The notes below the pieces were generated by a model. It made no database searches. It worked only from the letters and a program-made list of their open reading frames with translations, and was not told the origin of the DNA. Below are positions 30,308-40,211 of a stretch of 64,000 nucleotides of DNA, one piece after another. The stretch covers positions 682,001 to 746,000 of the forward strand of contig JAPZUD010000001.1 in the NCBI GenBank assembly GCA_027533425.1, read 5' to 3'. The DNA comes from Beijerinckiaceae bacterium (GTDB lineage Bacteria > Pseudomonadota > Alphaproteobacteria > Rhizobiales > Beijerinckiaceae). Position 1 is the first letter of the stretch, and each line of letters opens with the position of its first letter. The position numbers and the translations under genes are program-made.

Positions 30308-30335
30308 TGCACAGGCGCAATCGGCTGCCTGTGCA
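30308..30335. repeat. 9-bp inverted repeat in the LysM-glmU gap
   Basis: TGCACAGGC (30308-30316) pairs with GCCTGTGCA (30327-30335) around a 10-nt spacer, between the divergent BON-LysM and glmU genes. It is a good operator-like or hairpin structure, with no identified binding protein. Confidence 0.35.
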
Positions 30336-30465
30336 CCGCCCGCCCGTCGCCGCTCCGGCCGCCTCTGGCTCTCGGCCAGGGGGCCGGCATTGCCGCTTTG
30401 AAAACGGCGGTTGATGCACCTGTAAGGATTTTCGTCTAGATCGCTGGCAAACGAGGGAGTCTTCC

Positions 30466-31854
30466 ATGACGTCTGCCGCTTCTTATCTCGCGATCATCCT
30501 CGCTGCCGGCGAGGGCACGAGGATGAAATCAACGCGGCCCAAGGTGCTGCACGAAGTGGCCGGCCTCAGCCTTGTGGGCCATGCCATCCGCAGCGCACAG
30601 GCCGCCGGGATGAGCCATCTGGCGGTGGTGATCGGGCCGGACCGGCCGGATGTCGGACGCGAAATCGGCCGTCTCGCGCCGGAAGCCACCGTGCTCGTAC
30701 AGCGCGAACGCCGCGGCACGGCGCATGCCGTCCTGCAGGCGGAGGCGCTGATCGCCGGTGGCCATGCGGCCGTGCTGGTGCAGTTCGGCGATACGCCGCT
30801 CATCCGCCCGGAAACCCTCCGCGCGCTGGCGGAAGCGGTGACCGCTGGCGGGAACGCGCTGGCCGTCCTCGGCTTCGAGGCAAAGGACCCGACCGGTTAT
30901 GGCCGCCTGCTGACGGGCGAAGACGGCGTGGAAGCCATCCGCGAGCACAAGGATGCCACCGAGGAGCAGCGCCGCATCACCCTGTGCAATGGCGGTCTGA
31001 TGGCCTTGCGCGGCGATATCGCCCTGACGCTGCTGAAATCCGTGAAGGCCGAGAATGCCCAGAACGAATACTATCTTCCCGATTGCGTCGGGCTGGCGCG
31101 GGCAGCCGGCGAGCGCGTTGCCCTCGTCGAGGTGGCCGAGGAAGAGGCCCTGGGGGTGAACGACCGCGTCCAGCTGGCCGCCTGCGAACGCGTGATCCAG
31201 CAGCGCCTGCGCGACCATCATCTGCGCAACGGCGTGACCATGATCGCGCCCGAAACCGTGTTCCTGTCGCTTGATACGGAACTTGGCCGCGATGTGCTGG
31301 TTGAGCCGAATGTCGTGTTCGGCCCCGGCGTTACGGTGGGTGAGGGGGCGGTGATCCATGCCTTCAGCCATCTCGAAGGGGCCAGCATCGGTGCGAAGGC
31401 AACCATCGGCCCCTATGCGCGGCTGCGCCCGGGCAGCCGGATCGGCGCGAAGGCGAAAATCGGGAATTTCGTGGAGATCAAGAATGCCGAACTCGGCGAG
31501 GGCGCCAAGGCCAGCCATCTGACCTATCTCGGCGATGCCCGAATCGGTGCCGAGACGAATATCGGCGCCGGCACCATCACCTGCAATTACGATGGCTTCC
31601 TCAAATTCGAGACCGTGATCGGCGCCCATGCCTTTATCGGCTCGAATTCAGCCCTTGTCGCTCCGGTAACAATCGGGGACGGCGCTTTTGTCGGCTCCGG
31701 CTCGGTAATTACCGAAAACGTACCCGCCAATGCGCTGGCGCTGGCCCGCGGCCGCCAGGCGGTGAAGGCGGGGTGGGCCGACGCCTTCCGCGCCCGGCCG
31801 GAAAATGTCGAGAAAGCCCGCAAGGACGCCGCGAAAAAGGGCGGCGGTGCCTGA
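30466..31854 (+). CDS. glmU: Bifunctional UDP-N-acetylglucosamine pyrophosphorylase / glucosamine-1-phosphate acetyltransferase
   Basis: A 462-residue enzyme that makes UDP-GlcNAc for peptidoglycan and lipid A. The N-terminal nucleotidyltransferase domain (about 1-230) has LAAGEGTRMKSTRPKVLHEVAG and the VLVQFGDTPLIRPETL metal site. The C-terminal left-handed beta-helix (about 255-430) carries the hexapeptide pattern (EIKNAELGEGAKASHLTYLGDARIG, NIGAGTITCNYDG) and acetyl-CoA contacts; the end is Lys-rich. glmS follows 124 bp downstream in the same direction; the intermediate step enzyme glmM is not in the window. The ATG at 30466 has GAGGGAG upstream. Confidence 0.97.
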   Translation: MTSAASYLAIILAAGEGTRMKSTRPKVLHEVAGLSLVGHAIRSAQAAGMSHLAVVIGPDRPDVGREIGRLAPEATVLVQRERRGTAHAVLQAEALIAGGHAAVLVQFGDTPLIRPETLRALAEAVTAGGNALAVLGFEAKDPTGYGRLLTGEDGVEAIREHKDATEEQRRITLCNGGLMALRGDIALTLLKSVKAENAQNEYYLPDCVGLARAAGERVALVEVAEEEALGVNDRVQLAACERVIQQRLRDHHLRNGVTMIAPETVFLSLDTELGRDVLVEPNVVFGPGVTVGEGAVIHAFSHLEGASIGAKATIGPYARLRPGSRIGAKAKIGNFVEIKNAELGEGAKASHLTYLGDARIGAETNIGAGTITCNYDGFLKFETVIGAHAFIGSNSALVAPVTIGDGAFVGSGSVITENVPANALALARGRQAVKAGWADAFRARPENVEKARKDAAKKGGGA

Positions 31855-31978
31855 CGCGACGCGCTTCGGCATGCGGCTTGCGCAGAAACCGGTCACAAAC
31901 GGTTTCGCAAGTTGATTTGTGCCAAAAGAACGCGGCTGGCATCCATCCGGCAACAGGAATCGGAACAGGAAGAACGAA

Positions 31979-33805
31979 ATGTGTGGCATTGTCGGAATTC
32001 TGGGACAGGAACCGGTGGCCTTCCAGCTGGTCGATGCCCTGAAGCGGCTCGAATATCGCGGCTATGATTCGGCCGGGATCGCCACGATCGAAGGCGGGCA
32101 GATCGTCCGCACCCGCGCCGAGGGCAAGCTCCGCAATCTGGAGGCCAAGCTGCGCGAGGCGCCGCAGCAGGGCCTCGTCGGCATCGGCCATACCCGCTGG
32201 GCCACCCATGGCCGCCCGACGGAGAACAATGCCCATCCGCACGCGACCGGCCATCTCGCTGTCGTCCATAACGGCATCATCGAGAATTTCCGCGAATTGC
32301 GTGAGGAGCTGATCGCTTCAGGCGCGGAATTCGTCACCCAGACCGATACGGAAGTCGTCGCGCATCTCGTTACCCGTTTCATGAAGCAGGGCCAGTCCCC
32401 GCGTGAGGCTGTCGCCTCCGCGCTGCCGCTGCTGCACGGCGCCTTCGCGCTCGGCTTTCTCTTTACCGGCGAGGACAACCTGCTGATCGGCGCCCGCCGC
32501 GGCGCGCCGCTCGCTATCGGCTATGGCCAGGGCGAGATGTATCTCGGCTCCGATGCGCTGGCGCTGGCGCCCTTCACTGACACGCTGTCCTATCTCGACG
32601 AGGGCGACTGGGTGGTGCTGACCCGCGAGGGCGCGCAGGTCTACGACGAGGCCAACCGCCCCGTGAAGCGCAAGATCCAGAAGAGCCAGGCCGGCGCCTT
32701 CCTGGTCGACAAGGGCAACCATCGCCATTTCATGCTCAAGGAAATCTACGAGCAGCCGGAAGTCGTGGGCCGCACGCTCGCGCATTATGTCGACATGAGC
32801 GCCGCCAGTGTGAAGCTGCCTTTCGACCTGCCTTTTGACTGGGCGAAAATCGGCCGGCTCTCCATCTCGGCCTGCGGCACCGCCTATCTCGCCGGGCATA
32901 TCGCGAAATACTGGTTCGAGCGTATCGCCCGCCTGCCGGTCGAGCTCGATATCGCCTCCGAATTCCGCTATCGCGACGCTCCGATGACGCCGGGTGACGT
33001 GATGATTGTCATCTCGCAATCCGGCGAGACCGCCGATACGCTGGCCACGCTCCGCTATGCGAAGGGCTGCGGCAACAAGATCCTCTCCATCGTCAATGTC
33101 CCCACCTCGACCATTGCCCGCGAGAGCGATGTCGTCGCGCCGACTTTGGCCGGGCCGGAAATCGGCGTGGCCTCGACCAAGGCCTTCACCTGCCAGCTCA
33201 CCGTGCTGGCCAGCCTCGCCATCGCGGCGGGCCGCGCGCGCGGCGCCATCGATGCGAAGCGCGAGGCCGAACTCGTCAACCAGCTGATCGCCCTGCCGGG
33301 CCTGATCGCCGAGGCCCTGCGCCACGAGGAGCCGATCGAGCATCTCGCCCGCGACCTCGCCAAGGCCACGGACGTCCTCTATCTCGGCCGCGGCACCTCC
33401 TTCCCGCTGGCCCTGGAAGGCGCGCTGAAACTCAAGGAAATCAGCTATATCCATGCCGAGGGCTATGCGGCCGGCGAGCTGAAGCATGGCCCCATCGCCC
33501 TGATCGACGAGATCCTGCCGGTGATCGTCATCGCCCCGCAGGACCATTGGTTCGAGAAAACCGTTTCGAACATCCAGGAAGTCGCGGCGCGCGGCGGCGA
33601 GATCGTGCTGATCGGCCCGAAAGGCGTCGGCGAGGCCGCTTCCATCCGCACCATGGCCGAGATCGAGATGGCGCCGATGGCGCCGGATTTCGCCGCCATC
33701 GCCTATGCGGTGCCGGTGCAGCTCATCGCCTACCACACCGCCGTGGTCATGGGGAAAGATGTCGACCAGCCGCGGAATCTGGCCAAAAGCGTCACGGTGG
33801 AGTGA
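31979..33805 (+). CDS. glmS: Glutamine-fructose-6-phosphate aminotransferase (isomerising)
   Basis: A 608-residue enzyme making glucosamine-6-phosphate from fructose-6-phosphate and glutamine, the entry to amino-sugar synthesis. The N-terminal glutaminase must begin with Cys after Met removal: MCGIVGILG, which fixes the start at 31979. It continues with HTRWATHGRPTENNAHPH. Two SIS isomerase domains follow (about 285-430 and 455-600): SACGTAYLAGHIAKYW, VMIVISQSGETADTLATLRYAK, ASTKAFTCQ and the C-terminal PRNLAKSVTVE. No ribozyme or riboswitch is visible in the 124-bp glmU-glmS gap. A hairpin shared with the convergent gene lies at 33849. Confidence 0.97.
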   Translation: MCGIVGILGQEPVAFQLVDALKRLEYRGYDSAGIATIEGGQIVRTRAEGKLRNLEAKLREAPQQGLVGIGHTRWATHGRPTENNAHPHATGHLAVVHNGIIENFRELREELIASGAEFVTQTDTEVVAHLVTRFMKQGQSPREAVASALPLLHGAFALGFLFTGEDNLLIGARRGAPLAIGYGQGEMYLGSDALALAPFTDTLSYLDEGDWVVLTREGAQVYDEANRPVKRKIQKSQAGAFLVDKGNHRHFMLKEIYEQPEVVGRTLAHYVDMSAASVKLPFDLPFDWAKIGRLSISACGTAYLAGHIAKYWFERIARLPVELDIASEFRYRDAPMTPGDVMIVISQSGETADTLATLRYAKGCGNKILSIVNVPTSTIARESDVVAPTLAGPEIGVASTKAFTCQLTVLASLAIAAGRARGAIDAKREAELVNQLIALPGLIAEALRHEEPIEHLARDLAKATDVLYLGRGTSFPLALEGALKLKEISYIHAEGYAAGELKHGPIALIDEILPVIVIAPQDHWFEKTVSNIQEVAARGGEIVLIGPKGVGEAASIRTMAEIEMAPMAPDFAAIAYAVPVQLIAYHTAVVMGKDVDQPRNLAKSVTVE

Positions 33806-33848
33806 GGGGTGACCGCGTCAGGGTCTGCGCGAAATGCATCCCGGAAAC

Positions 33849-33875
33849 TGAGCTGCCCTTGAAGAGGCAAGCTCA
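33849..33875. terminator. Hairpin between glmS and the convergent beta-barrel gene
   Basis: TGAGCTGCC (33849-33857) pairs with GGCAAGCTCA (33866-33875) with a single bulged A. There is no strong T-run on either strand, so this may be a weak or Rho-assisted terminator for both convergent genes. Confidence 0.35.
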
Positions 33876-33879
33876 ATCA

Positions 33880-34608
33880 TCACCGGGTAGGAGCGAGCAT
33901 GACGTTCAAGCGCACCGAGACCGCATGAAGGCCTGAATCGAGATCGATCCACTCCCTCTGATTGTTCCTCGTCACGCCCTTGAGCGCACGCGTCCCGAAA
34001 TGGGTGTAGCTGTATTCCATCCCGATGCGGATGCGTTCGGTCAGCGCATAGTCCATGCCGCCCCCCAACACGACGCCGGAAAGCCATTCGCGCCGGTACA
34101 GCCGCGTGTTGAGGATCGTACTGTCGGCCTTGAACTTGAATTGGGCTCCGCCGTAACCGACGCGGATGTACGGAAAATAGCGTCCTGCATCATAGCCAAC
34201 CTTGACGCCTGCATCGATGCGATTGGACGTCATCGCCTTGAAGCGATCCGATGCTGGATAGAACGGACTCGTCCGCGCCTCCGTGAGACGACCGAGAGAT
34301 CCGGCAAACTCGAAACCGCCGACAAACCCTGCCGCAAGCGGATGCAGATAGCCGGCCTGGATGCCGCCCACGATACCGGCATTGTTCAACCGGAAGCTGT
34401 CATTCGCCCGAACGCTCCACCAGTTGGCAGTACGGTCGGTCAACGTATTCGATTGCGTGCCCAATCCGACATGAGTGCCGATGTAGAACCCTGACCAAGC
34501 GGGCCGGTGCGCAGCTGTCGACTGTGCGTTGACATTGCAGATTCCGGCAACAGCAGCAACAACGAGAGTACAAATACTCTGCATACTGAAAACCTTTTGC
34601 CGAGCCAT
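33880..34608 (-). CDS. Outer-membrane beta-barrel protein (porin-like, Omp25/31 type)
   Basis: A protein of about 242 residues with a signal peptide (MQSICTLVVAAVAGICNVNAQ) and a mature part that starts WSGFYIGTHVGLGTQ, the pattern of the eight-stranded outer-membrane barrels common in Hyphomicrobiales. Alternating strands follow (GIVGGIQAGYLHPLAAGFVGGFEF, DAGVKVGYDAGRYFPYIRVGYGGAQFKF, GVVLGGGMDYALTERIRIGMEYSYTHF). The last residues LNVMLAPTR lack the usual terminal Phe. The start is either 34608 or 34584 (MQSICT, with AAAGG upstream); both leave the signal peptide intact. Base composition is visibly less GC-rich than the neighbours, so it may be acquired or under different codon pressure. 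Confidence 0.8.
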   Translation of the reverse strand: MARQKVFSMQSICTLVVAAVAGICNVNAQSTAAHRPAWSGFYIGTHVGLGTQSNTLTDRTANWWSVRANDSFRLNNAGIVGGIQAGYLHPLAAGFVGGFEFAGSLGRLTEARTSPFYPASDRFKAMTSNRIDAGVKVGYDAGRYFPYIRVGYGGAQFKFKADSTILNTRLYRREWLSGVVLGGGMDYALTERIRIGMEYSYTHFGTRALKGVTRNNQREWIDLDSGLHAVSVRLNVMLAPTR

Positions 34609-34710
34609 TTTCTCGTCGCAACCGATACAGAAAAACCGTGTGCGACGTTTGACGCCAACTGCTTTATTGTCAACTGCCGAACAGCAAGAAGCGCGCAGCA
34701 AGAACAAGAA

Positions 34711-34728
34711 AGGCGCCTCGCGGCGCCT
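34711..34728 (-). terminator. Distal intrinsic terminator downstream of gltA
   Basis: AGGCGCC (34711-34717) and GGCGCCT (34722-34728) form a 7-bp GC stem with loop TCGC; on the minus strand TTTCTTGTTCTT follows. Located about 130 bp after the gltA stop, before the barrel gene's upstream region. Confidence 0.6.
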
Positions 34729-34821
34729 CTTTGCTCAACACTGATGTATTCGCGCGATACTGTCGGGATGCGCTGACCCTGCCGAAGCCCGAACGGGCGC
34801 CCGAGCGTATGCGAGGGAACC

Positions 34822-34840
34822 TGCGCGGCAACGCCGCGCA
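34822..34840 (-). terminator. Hairpin directly after gltA
   Basis: TGCGCGGC (34822-34829) pairs with GCCGCGCA (34833-34840) around a 3-nt loop, 17 bp past the gltA stop. Only a short T-pair follows (GGTTCCC), so it probably acts with the distal terminator at 34711. Confidence 0.5.
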
Positions 34841-34857
34841 AGCCCCAGATCCAACCC

Positions 34858-36150
34858 TTACCGCCGCTGCGCCATCGGCACGTAATCGCGGGCCGGCTCG
34901 CCGGTATAGAGCTGGCGCGGACGGCCGATACGCTGGCTCGGATCCTCGATCATTTCCTTCCACTGCGCGATCCAGCCGACGGTGCGGGCCAGCGCGAACA
35001 GCACGGTGAACATGTCGGTCGGGAAGCCCATCGCCTTCAGCGTGATGCCCGAATAGAAGTCGATGTTCGGGTACAGCTTCTTCTCGATGAAATAGCTGTC
35101 CGACAGCGCGATGCGCTCGAGTTCCACGGCCACGTCGAGCAGCGGATCATCCTTGATGCCGAGTTCGTTCAGCACCTCATGGCAGGTCTTCTGCATGATC
35201 TTGGCGCGTGGATCGTAGTTCTTGTAGACGCGATGGCCGAAGCCCATCAGGCGGAACGGATCGTTCTTGTCCTTCGCCTTGGCGATGTATTTCGGAATAT
35301 TGTCGACCGACCCGATCTCCTGCAGCATCTGCAGGGCGGCCTCGTTCGCGCCGCCATGGGCCGGACCCCAGAGGCAGGCAATGCCAGCAGCGATACAGGC
35401 GAACGGGTTGGCGCCCGACGAGCCGGCCAGACGGACGGTCGAGGTCGAGGCATTCTGCTCGTGATCGGCATGGAGGATGAAGATCCGGTCGAGCGCACGG
35501 CTCAGCACCGGGTTGACCTTGTATTCCTCGCACGGCACCGCAAAGCACATGCGGAGGAAGTTCGAGGTATAGTCGAGATCGTTCTTCGGATACACGAAGG
35601 GCTGGCCGATCGAGTATTTGAACGCCATCGAGGCCAGGGTCGGCATCTTGGCGATCATGCGCATCGAGGCGACCATCCGCTGGTACGGATCCGAAATATC
35701 GGTCGAGTCGTGATAGAAGGCCGAGAGCGCGCCGACCGAGGCCACCATGACCGCCATCGGGTGGGCGTCACGGCGGAAGCCCTGGAAGAAGCGCATCATC
35801 TGCTCATGCACCATCGTGTGGCGCGTGACGCGATAATCGAAATCCGACTTCTGGGTCGGCGTCGGCAGCTCGCCGTACAGCAGCAGGTAGCAGGTCTCGA
35901 GGAAGTCGCCATGCTCGGCGAGCTGTTCGATCGGGTAGCCGCGATAGAGCAGCACGCCCTCGTCACCGTCGATATAGGTGATCTTCGATTCGCAGGAGGC
36001 GGTGGAGGTGAAGCCCGGATCATAGGTGAACATGCCGGTCTGGCCGTAGAGCTTGCCGATATCGACAACGGCCGGCCCGATCGCCCCTTCTTTCACCGGA
36101 AGATCGACGACCTGGTCGCCCACTTTCAGCGTTGTCATATGCGCGGTCAT
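34858..36150 (-). CDS. gltA: Citrate synthase (type II)
   Basis: A 430-residue enzyme condensing oxaloacetate and acetyl-CoA at the entry of the TCA cycle. It has the catalytic His in [20 protein letters not shown], the second His in [15 protein letters not shown] and the Asp region around [13 protein letters not shown]; the N-terminal [20 protein letters not shown] segment marks the Gram-negative hexameric type. The start at 36150 is chosen because GAGGAG lies 6 nt upstream and [13 protein letters not shown] is the family N-terminus. It is followed on the same strand, upstream, by gltX (196 bp away). Cytoplasmic; no local regulator is evident. Confidence 0.97.
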   Translation of the reverse strand: MTAHMTTLKVGDQVVDLPVKEGAIGPAVVDIGKLYGQTGMFTYDPGFTSTASCESKITYIDGDEGVLLYRGYPIEQLAEHGDFLETCYLLLYGELPTPTQKSDFDYRVTRHTMVHEQMMRFFQGFRRDAHPMAVMVASVGALSAFYHDSTDISDPYQRMVASMRMIAKMPTLASMAFKYSIGQPFVYPKNDLDYTSNFLRMCFAVPCEEYKVNPVLSRALDRIFILHADHEQNASTSTVRLAGSSGANPFACIAAGIACLWGPAHGGANEAALQMLQEIGSVDNIPKYIAKAKDKNDPFRLMGFGHRVYKNYDPRAKIMQKTCHEVLNELGIKDDPLLDVAVELERIALSDSYFIEKKLYPNIDFYSGITLKAMGFPTDMFTVLFALARTVGWIAQWKEMIEDPSQRIGRPRQLYTGEPARDYVPMAQRR

Positions 36151-36346
36151 GGCAAACTCCTCATAGCGCTTGGGTGCGCCTGGCCCCCCGCCAGCTGCAC
36201 CGGCACGGCGCCGCGTGTTGCAGTGCCGCATGGTCAAGCGTTTCCGTAGCTTAACATCCGTTCAGGTTCAAGTTGGGCTTCCGGCCAATATGACCGGCTG
36301 CCGAACAAGGGCCCGAAGCGCAGATTCCGGAAAACCGTCGGTTTTC

Positions 36347-37777
36347 CTAGGCTTGGTCGCGGATCCGGGCGAGGCTTTCCTCCCGGCCGATCACGGCAAA
36401 AACGTCAAAAATTCCCGGCGATGTTGAACGCCCGGTCAAGGCCGCACGCAAGGGTTGAGCCAGCATGCCCAGCTTCTGGCCCGTGGCCTCGGATTCCGCG
36501 CGCACAGCCGCTTCCAGCGTGGCCGCATCCCATTGCGTTACCGCCTCGAGCCGGGGGAGGAGGGCTTTCAGCACCGCGCGGCCGCCCTTGTCGAGAATGT
36601 CGCGGGCCTTGTCATCCAGCGCCAGCGGCCGGGCGGCATAGAGGAACTTCGCCCCGTCGATCAGCTCGACCAGCGTTTTCGCACGCTCCTTCAGGCCCGG
36701 CATGGCCTCGAGCCATTTCGCACGCAGCCCGCCATCAAGCCGCGCCGCGATCTCCGCGCCGCCCTCGATATGCGGGAGCACCTGCTCGATCGCTGCCATC
36801 AGCTCGGCATCCGGCGTATGGCGCATGTAATGGCCGTTGATATTTTCCAGCTTGGCGAAATCGAAGCGCGCGGGCGACCGGCCGACATTCTTCAGGTCGA
36901 AGGCCGCGATCATCTCCTCGGTCGAGAAGATTTCCTGGTCGCCGAAGCTCCAGCCCAGCCGGACGAGATAGTTGCGGAGCGCCGCCGGCAGGTAGCCAAG
37001 GGCCCGATAGGCATCGACACCCAGCGCGCCATGACGCTTGGAGAGTTTCGCGCCATCCGCCCCGTGGATCAGCGGGATATGCGCCATGGCCGGCACTTTC
37101 CAGCCATTCGCCTCGTAGATCTGCGTCTGCCGGGCGGCATTGGTCAGGTGGTCATCGCCGCGGATGATATGCGTGACGGCCATGTCATGGTCATCCACCA
37201 CCACCGCCAGCATATAGGTCGGCGTGCCATCCGAGCGCAGCAGCACGAGATCGTCGAGATTCTCGTTCGCCCAGGTCACGCGGCCCTGGACGAGATCCTC
37301 GACCACCGTCTCGCCGGTCTGTGGCGCCTTGAGCCGGATCACCGGCTTGAGGCCCCGCGCGGCGGCTTCCTGCCGGTCGGTCTCGCTGCGGTCGCGCCAG
37401 CGGCCGTCATAGCGCATCGGCTTGCCCTGCGCCTTGGCCTCCTCGCGCATCGCCTCGAGCTCTTCCGGCGTCGCATAGCAATGATAGGCCTTGCCCTTGG
37501 CCAGCATATCCTCGGCCACCTCGCGATGGCGGGCGGCGCGGGCGAACTGGTAGACCACATCACCATCCCAGGTCAGGCCCAGCCAGTGCAGCCCGTCGAG
37601 GATCGCGTCGATCGCCTCCTTTGTGGAACGGGCGCGGTCGGTATCCTCGATCCGGAGCAGCATCTTGCCCCCGAGCTTCTTCGCCAGCAGCCAGTTGAAC
37701 AACGCCGTGCGTCCGCCGCCGATATGCAGGAAGCCGGTCGGCGAGGGGGCAAAGCGGGTGACGATCGGATCGGGCAT
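36347..37777 (-). CDS. gltX: Glutamyl-tRNA synthetase
   Basis: A 476-residue class I aminoacyl-tRNA synthetase that charges tRNA-Glu. HIGH motif: [27 protein letters not shown] motif: KLSKRHG; the [20 protein letters not shown] segment is typical. The C-terminal anticodon-binding part is complete. Many Alphaproteobacteria carry two GltX-type enzymes, one misacylating tRNA-Gln; which this is cannot be decided from sequence reading. The start is set at 37777 ([13 protein letters not shown]); alternatives 37789 and 37810 lie upstream, and none has a strong ribosome site. Divergent from comEC. Confidence 0.95.
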   Translation of the reverse strand: MPDPIVTRFAPSPTGFLHIGGGRTALFNWLLAKKLGGKMLLRIEDTDRARSTKEAIDAILDGLHWLGLTWDGDVVYQFARAARHREVAEDMLAKGKAYHCYATPEELEAMREEAKAQGKPMRYDGRWRDRSETDRQEAAARGLKPVIRLKAPQTGETVVEDLVQGRVTWANENLDDLVLLRSDGTPTYMLAVVVDDHDMAVTHIIRGDDHLTNAARQTQIYEANGWKVPAMAHIPLIHGADGAKLSKRHGALGVDAYRALGYLPAALRNYLVRLGWSFGDQEIFSTEEMIAAFDLKNVGRSPARFDFAKLENINGHYMRHTPDAELMAAIEQVLPHIEGGAEIAARLDGGLRAKWLEAMPGLKERAKTLVELIDGAKFLYAARPLALDDKARDILDKGGRAVLKALLPRLEAVTQWDAATLEAAVRAESEATGQKLGMLAQPLRAALTGRSTSPGIFDVFAVIGREESLARIRDQA

Positions 37778-37863
37778 GCGGGGAACCATCAATCGGGGGG
37801 CAGTCACCATTGCGGTGGCCGGAACGGGGCTCTAGCATGGGGGCAAGCTGGACGGAAAGCCCC

Positions 37864-37941
37864 ATGCCGCCGCCAAACCACAAGAAGCCGCCCAACGGCT
37901 CGCTGAACGCCGTCGGAACACCGCCGGAGCAGGGTCGATGA
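37864..37941 (+). CDS. Possible 25-residue leader peptide overlapping the comEC start
   Basis: An ATG at 37864 opens a 25-codon frame (MPPPNHKKPPNGSLNAVG...) that ends in TGA overlapping the comEC ATG by 4 bp (ATGA at 37938). A reasonable ribosome site (GGACGGAAAG) lies 4 nt upstream. The composition is Pro/Lys/Asn-rich and resembles no known protein. It could be a translationally coupled leader or a chance frame. Confidence 0.25.
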   Translation: MPPPNHKKPPNGSLNAVGTPPEQGR

Positions 37942-40211
37942 AACCCCGTGCCGCCGCCCGGCCGGCCATGCTGCCTGTTGGGCCACACCCGTTGGCGATG
38001 CCCGTATGGACGCGCCTTCCGGTCATCCTCTCGAACTGCCTCGCTCGGGAAGCCAGCCGGCGGACCGGCTTTCTCTGGTTTCCGGTCGCCTATGGCGCGG
38101 GGATTCTTGCCTATTTCAGCCTGCCGTCCGAACCCTCTCTCTGGGCAGCGCCGATCCTCGCCATCCTGCTGGCCGCGCTGGCGGGCCTTGTCAGAGGCGG
38201 GCGGCGCGGGTTCGCCCTGCTGGCGCTGATGGCCTGCCTCGGCATGATTGCGGGCAGCCTTCGCACCGCCCTCGTCGCCGCGCCCGTGGCCGGGCGGACG
38301 CTCATGGCGGAGGTGCAGGGTCATATCGAGACGATCGAATTCACGCCGCATCGCAGCCGCATCCTGCTGCGTGTCCACAGGGTGGAAGGCCTGGCGCCGG
38401 CGGAGACACCCTATCGTGTGAAGATCGGCCTGCCGGGCCAGCTGGCCTTGCCAACCGGCTCTGCCGTAACGCTCCGGGCCAGCCTCGCCCCGCCTGCCGG
38501 AGCGGCACTGCCGGGCGGGTTCGATTTCCGCCGCGAGGCCTTTTTCCGCGGCGTCGGCGCGATCGGCTACGCCATCGGGCCGGTGCGCCCATGGGCCGAA
38601 GCGCCGCCGCCGCCCGCCATGCTGGCCCGGCTGGCGCAGCTTGACGAGGCCCGCAACCTGCTCACGCGGCGGATCGCAGGGATCATCGAGGGGCCAGCCG
38701 GCGCAGTCGCCGCCGCTCTGGTCACCGGCAAGCGCGGCCTCATCCCGGACGAGGCCAATGACGCCCTCCGGCTGTCCGGCCTCTACCATATCGTCTCGAT
38801 TTCCGGCCTCCATATGGTGCTCGCCGCCGGCGTGCTGTTCTGGTCGATCCGGGCCGGGCTCGCCCTCTCGACACGGCTCGCCCTGCGCTGGCCGATTCGG
38901 AAGATGGCAGCCTTGGGCGCTATGCTGGGTGCCACGGCCTATTGCCTCTTTGCCGGCTCGGAAGTGGCGACAATCCGCTCGCTCGTCATGACATTGGTCA
39001 TGCTGGGCGCGATCCTGCTCGACCGTCCGGCCCTCGCGATGCGCAATCTCGCGCTTTCGGCCCTGCTGGTGCTGACCTTCCAGCCCGAAGCCCTGCTCGG
39101 GCCCTCCTTCCAGATGTCCTATGCCGCCGTCGCCGCACTGATCGCCGCGCAGGGGCTCTGGCGGCCGGCCAGACCGGAGCCGGACGGAACGCAAAGCCGG
39201 ATCGGGACCTGGACCCGCCGGATCCTCGCCGCCTTTGCCGGCATCATCGTCACCACACTCGTAGCCAGCCTGGCGACAGCGCCCTTCGCCGCCTATCACT
39301 TCTACCGGGTCAATCCGTTCGGGCTGATCGGCAACGCCCTCGGCATTCCGCTGGTCTCCCTGGTTGTCATGCCGGCCGCAGTGGCCGGGAGCCTGCTCTA
39401 TCCGTTCGGGCTCGACGAGCCGGTCTGGCGGCTGATGGGCCATGGCATCCGGGGAGTCATGGCCGTGGCGGAATGGGTTTCCGGGTTCGACAAGGCCAGC
39501 CTTCCGGCACCCCTGATCCGCCATTCACAATTCGGGGCGCTGGTGCTGGCCATGGCCTTGCTGATCCTGCCGGTCAGCCGCTTGCGGGCACTGGCGATCG
39601 CGCCCTTCGCGCTGTGGCTGGTTTCGCTGGCCATGCCCGCCCGGCCGGATCTGATCGTGCACGAGAATGGCCGGATCCTGCTCGCCCGCGGGGAGGGCGG
39701 AGCCTATCGTGTTCTCGCTTTCGGGCCCTCGCCGGATTTTGTGCTCGGCCAATGGCTGCCGGCTCTGGGCGATCCACGCCTGCCCAAGGCGCCCGATCTG
39801 AAAGATGGCGTGCGCTGCGACAGGCTCGGCTGCACCCTGCGCCTCGCGGATGGCCGCTGGCTGGCTTTCCCGCAGCGACCGGAAGCCCTGCGCGAGGATT
39901 GCGCCCGCGCCGATATCCTCGTCACGCCACTCGAAAACCGGATCTGCCCTCCGGATCGTGTGCCCGTGGATGCCCGGACGCTCCGACAGCAGGGCACGCT
40001 CTGGCTCTGGGCCAAGGCCGAGGGTGGGTGGCGGATCGAAGGCACGCGTGCGGCGCGGCATCATCGCCCGTGGCAGCTTCTGCCAGCGGACCCGAAACCT
40101 GTGGCGGAAAAGGGGAAGGGTGACCCCGCACCGGAAGGGCCGGGCGAGGACAGGCAGGGTGGCGAGACCGCCCCGCTTGATCCGGGGATCAGTAGCGGCG
40201 AACCAGGCTGA
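37938..40211 (+). CDS. comEC: ComEC/Rec2-family DNA-uptake membrane protein
   Basis: A 757-residue polytopic inner-membrane protein of the ComEC family, the channel for single-stranded DNA in transformation. N-terminal DUF4131-like region (about 30-230) with several hydrophobic helices; central competence domain (about 260-520) with [35 protein letters not shown] and [23 protein letters not shown] hallmarks. The C-terminal part (about 560-757) corresponds to the shortened, non-metallo-beta-lactamase tail typical of alphaproteobacterial forms; I see no intact HxHxDH motif. It overlaps lexA in the convergent direction by 23 bp and starts with an ATGA overlap to a small leader frame. Competence has not been shown for most such species. 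Confidence 0.93.
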   Translation: MKPRAAARPAMLPVGPHPLAMPVWTRLPVILSNCLAREASRRTGFLWFPVAYGAGILAYFSLPSEPSLWAAPILAILLAALAGLVRGGRRGFALLALMACLGMIAGSLRTALVAAPVAGRTLMAEVQGHIETIEFTPHRSRILLRVHRVEGLAPAETPYRVKIGLPGQLALPTGSAVTLRASLAPPAGAALPGGFDFRREAFFRGVGAIGYAIGPVRPWAEAPPPPAMLARLAQLDEARNLLTRRIAGIIEGPAGAVAAALVTGKRGLIPDEANDALRLSGLYHIVSISGLHMVLAAGVLFWSIRAGLALSTRLALRWPIRKMAALGAMLGATAYCLFAGSEVATIRSLVMTLVMLGAILLDRPALAMRNLALSALLVLTFQPEALLGPSFQMSYAAVAALIAAQGLWRPARPEPDGTQSRIGTWTRRILAAFAGIIVTTLVASLATAPFAAYHFYRVNPFGLIGNALGIPLVSLVVMPAAVAGSLLYPFGLDEPVWRLMGHGIRGVMAVAEWVSGFDKASLPAPLIRHSQFGALVLAMALLILPVSRLRALAIAPFALWLVSLAMPARPDLIVHENGRILLARGEGGAYRVLAFGPSPDFVLGQWLPALGDPRLPKAPDLKDGVRCDRLGCTLRLADGRWLAFPQRPEALREDCARADILVTPLENRICPPDRVPVDARTLRQQGTLWLWAKAEGGWRIEGTRAARHHRPWQLLPADPKPVAEKGKGDPAPEGPGEDRQGGETAPLDPGISSGEPG

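Noticed and set aside
31855-31978. glmS ribozyme or amino-sugar riboswitch
   Set aside because: The 124-bp glmU-glmS gap lacks the conserved glmS core; that element is a Firmicutes feature.
37905-37919. LexA box before comEC (GAAC-N7-GAAC)
   Set aside because: Eight fixed bases occur about twice by chance in 64 kb; it lies within 19 bp of the comEC start and inside a small frame, with no promoter context, so I do not call it an operator.
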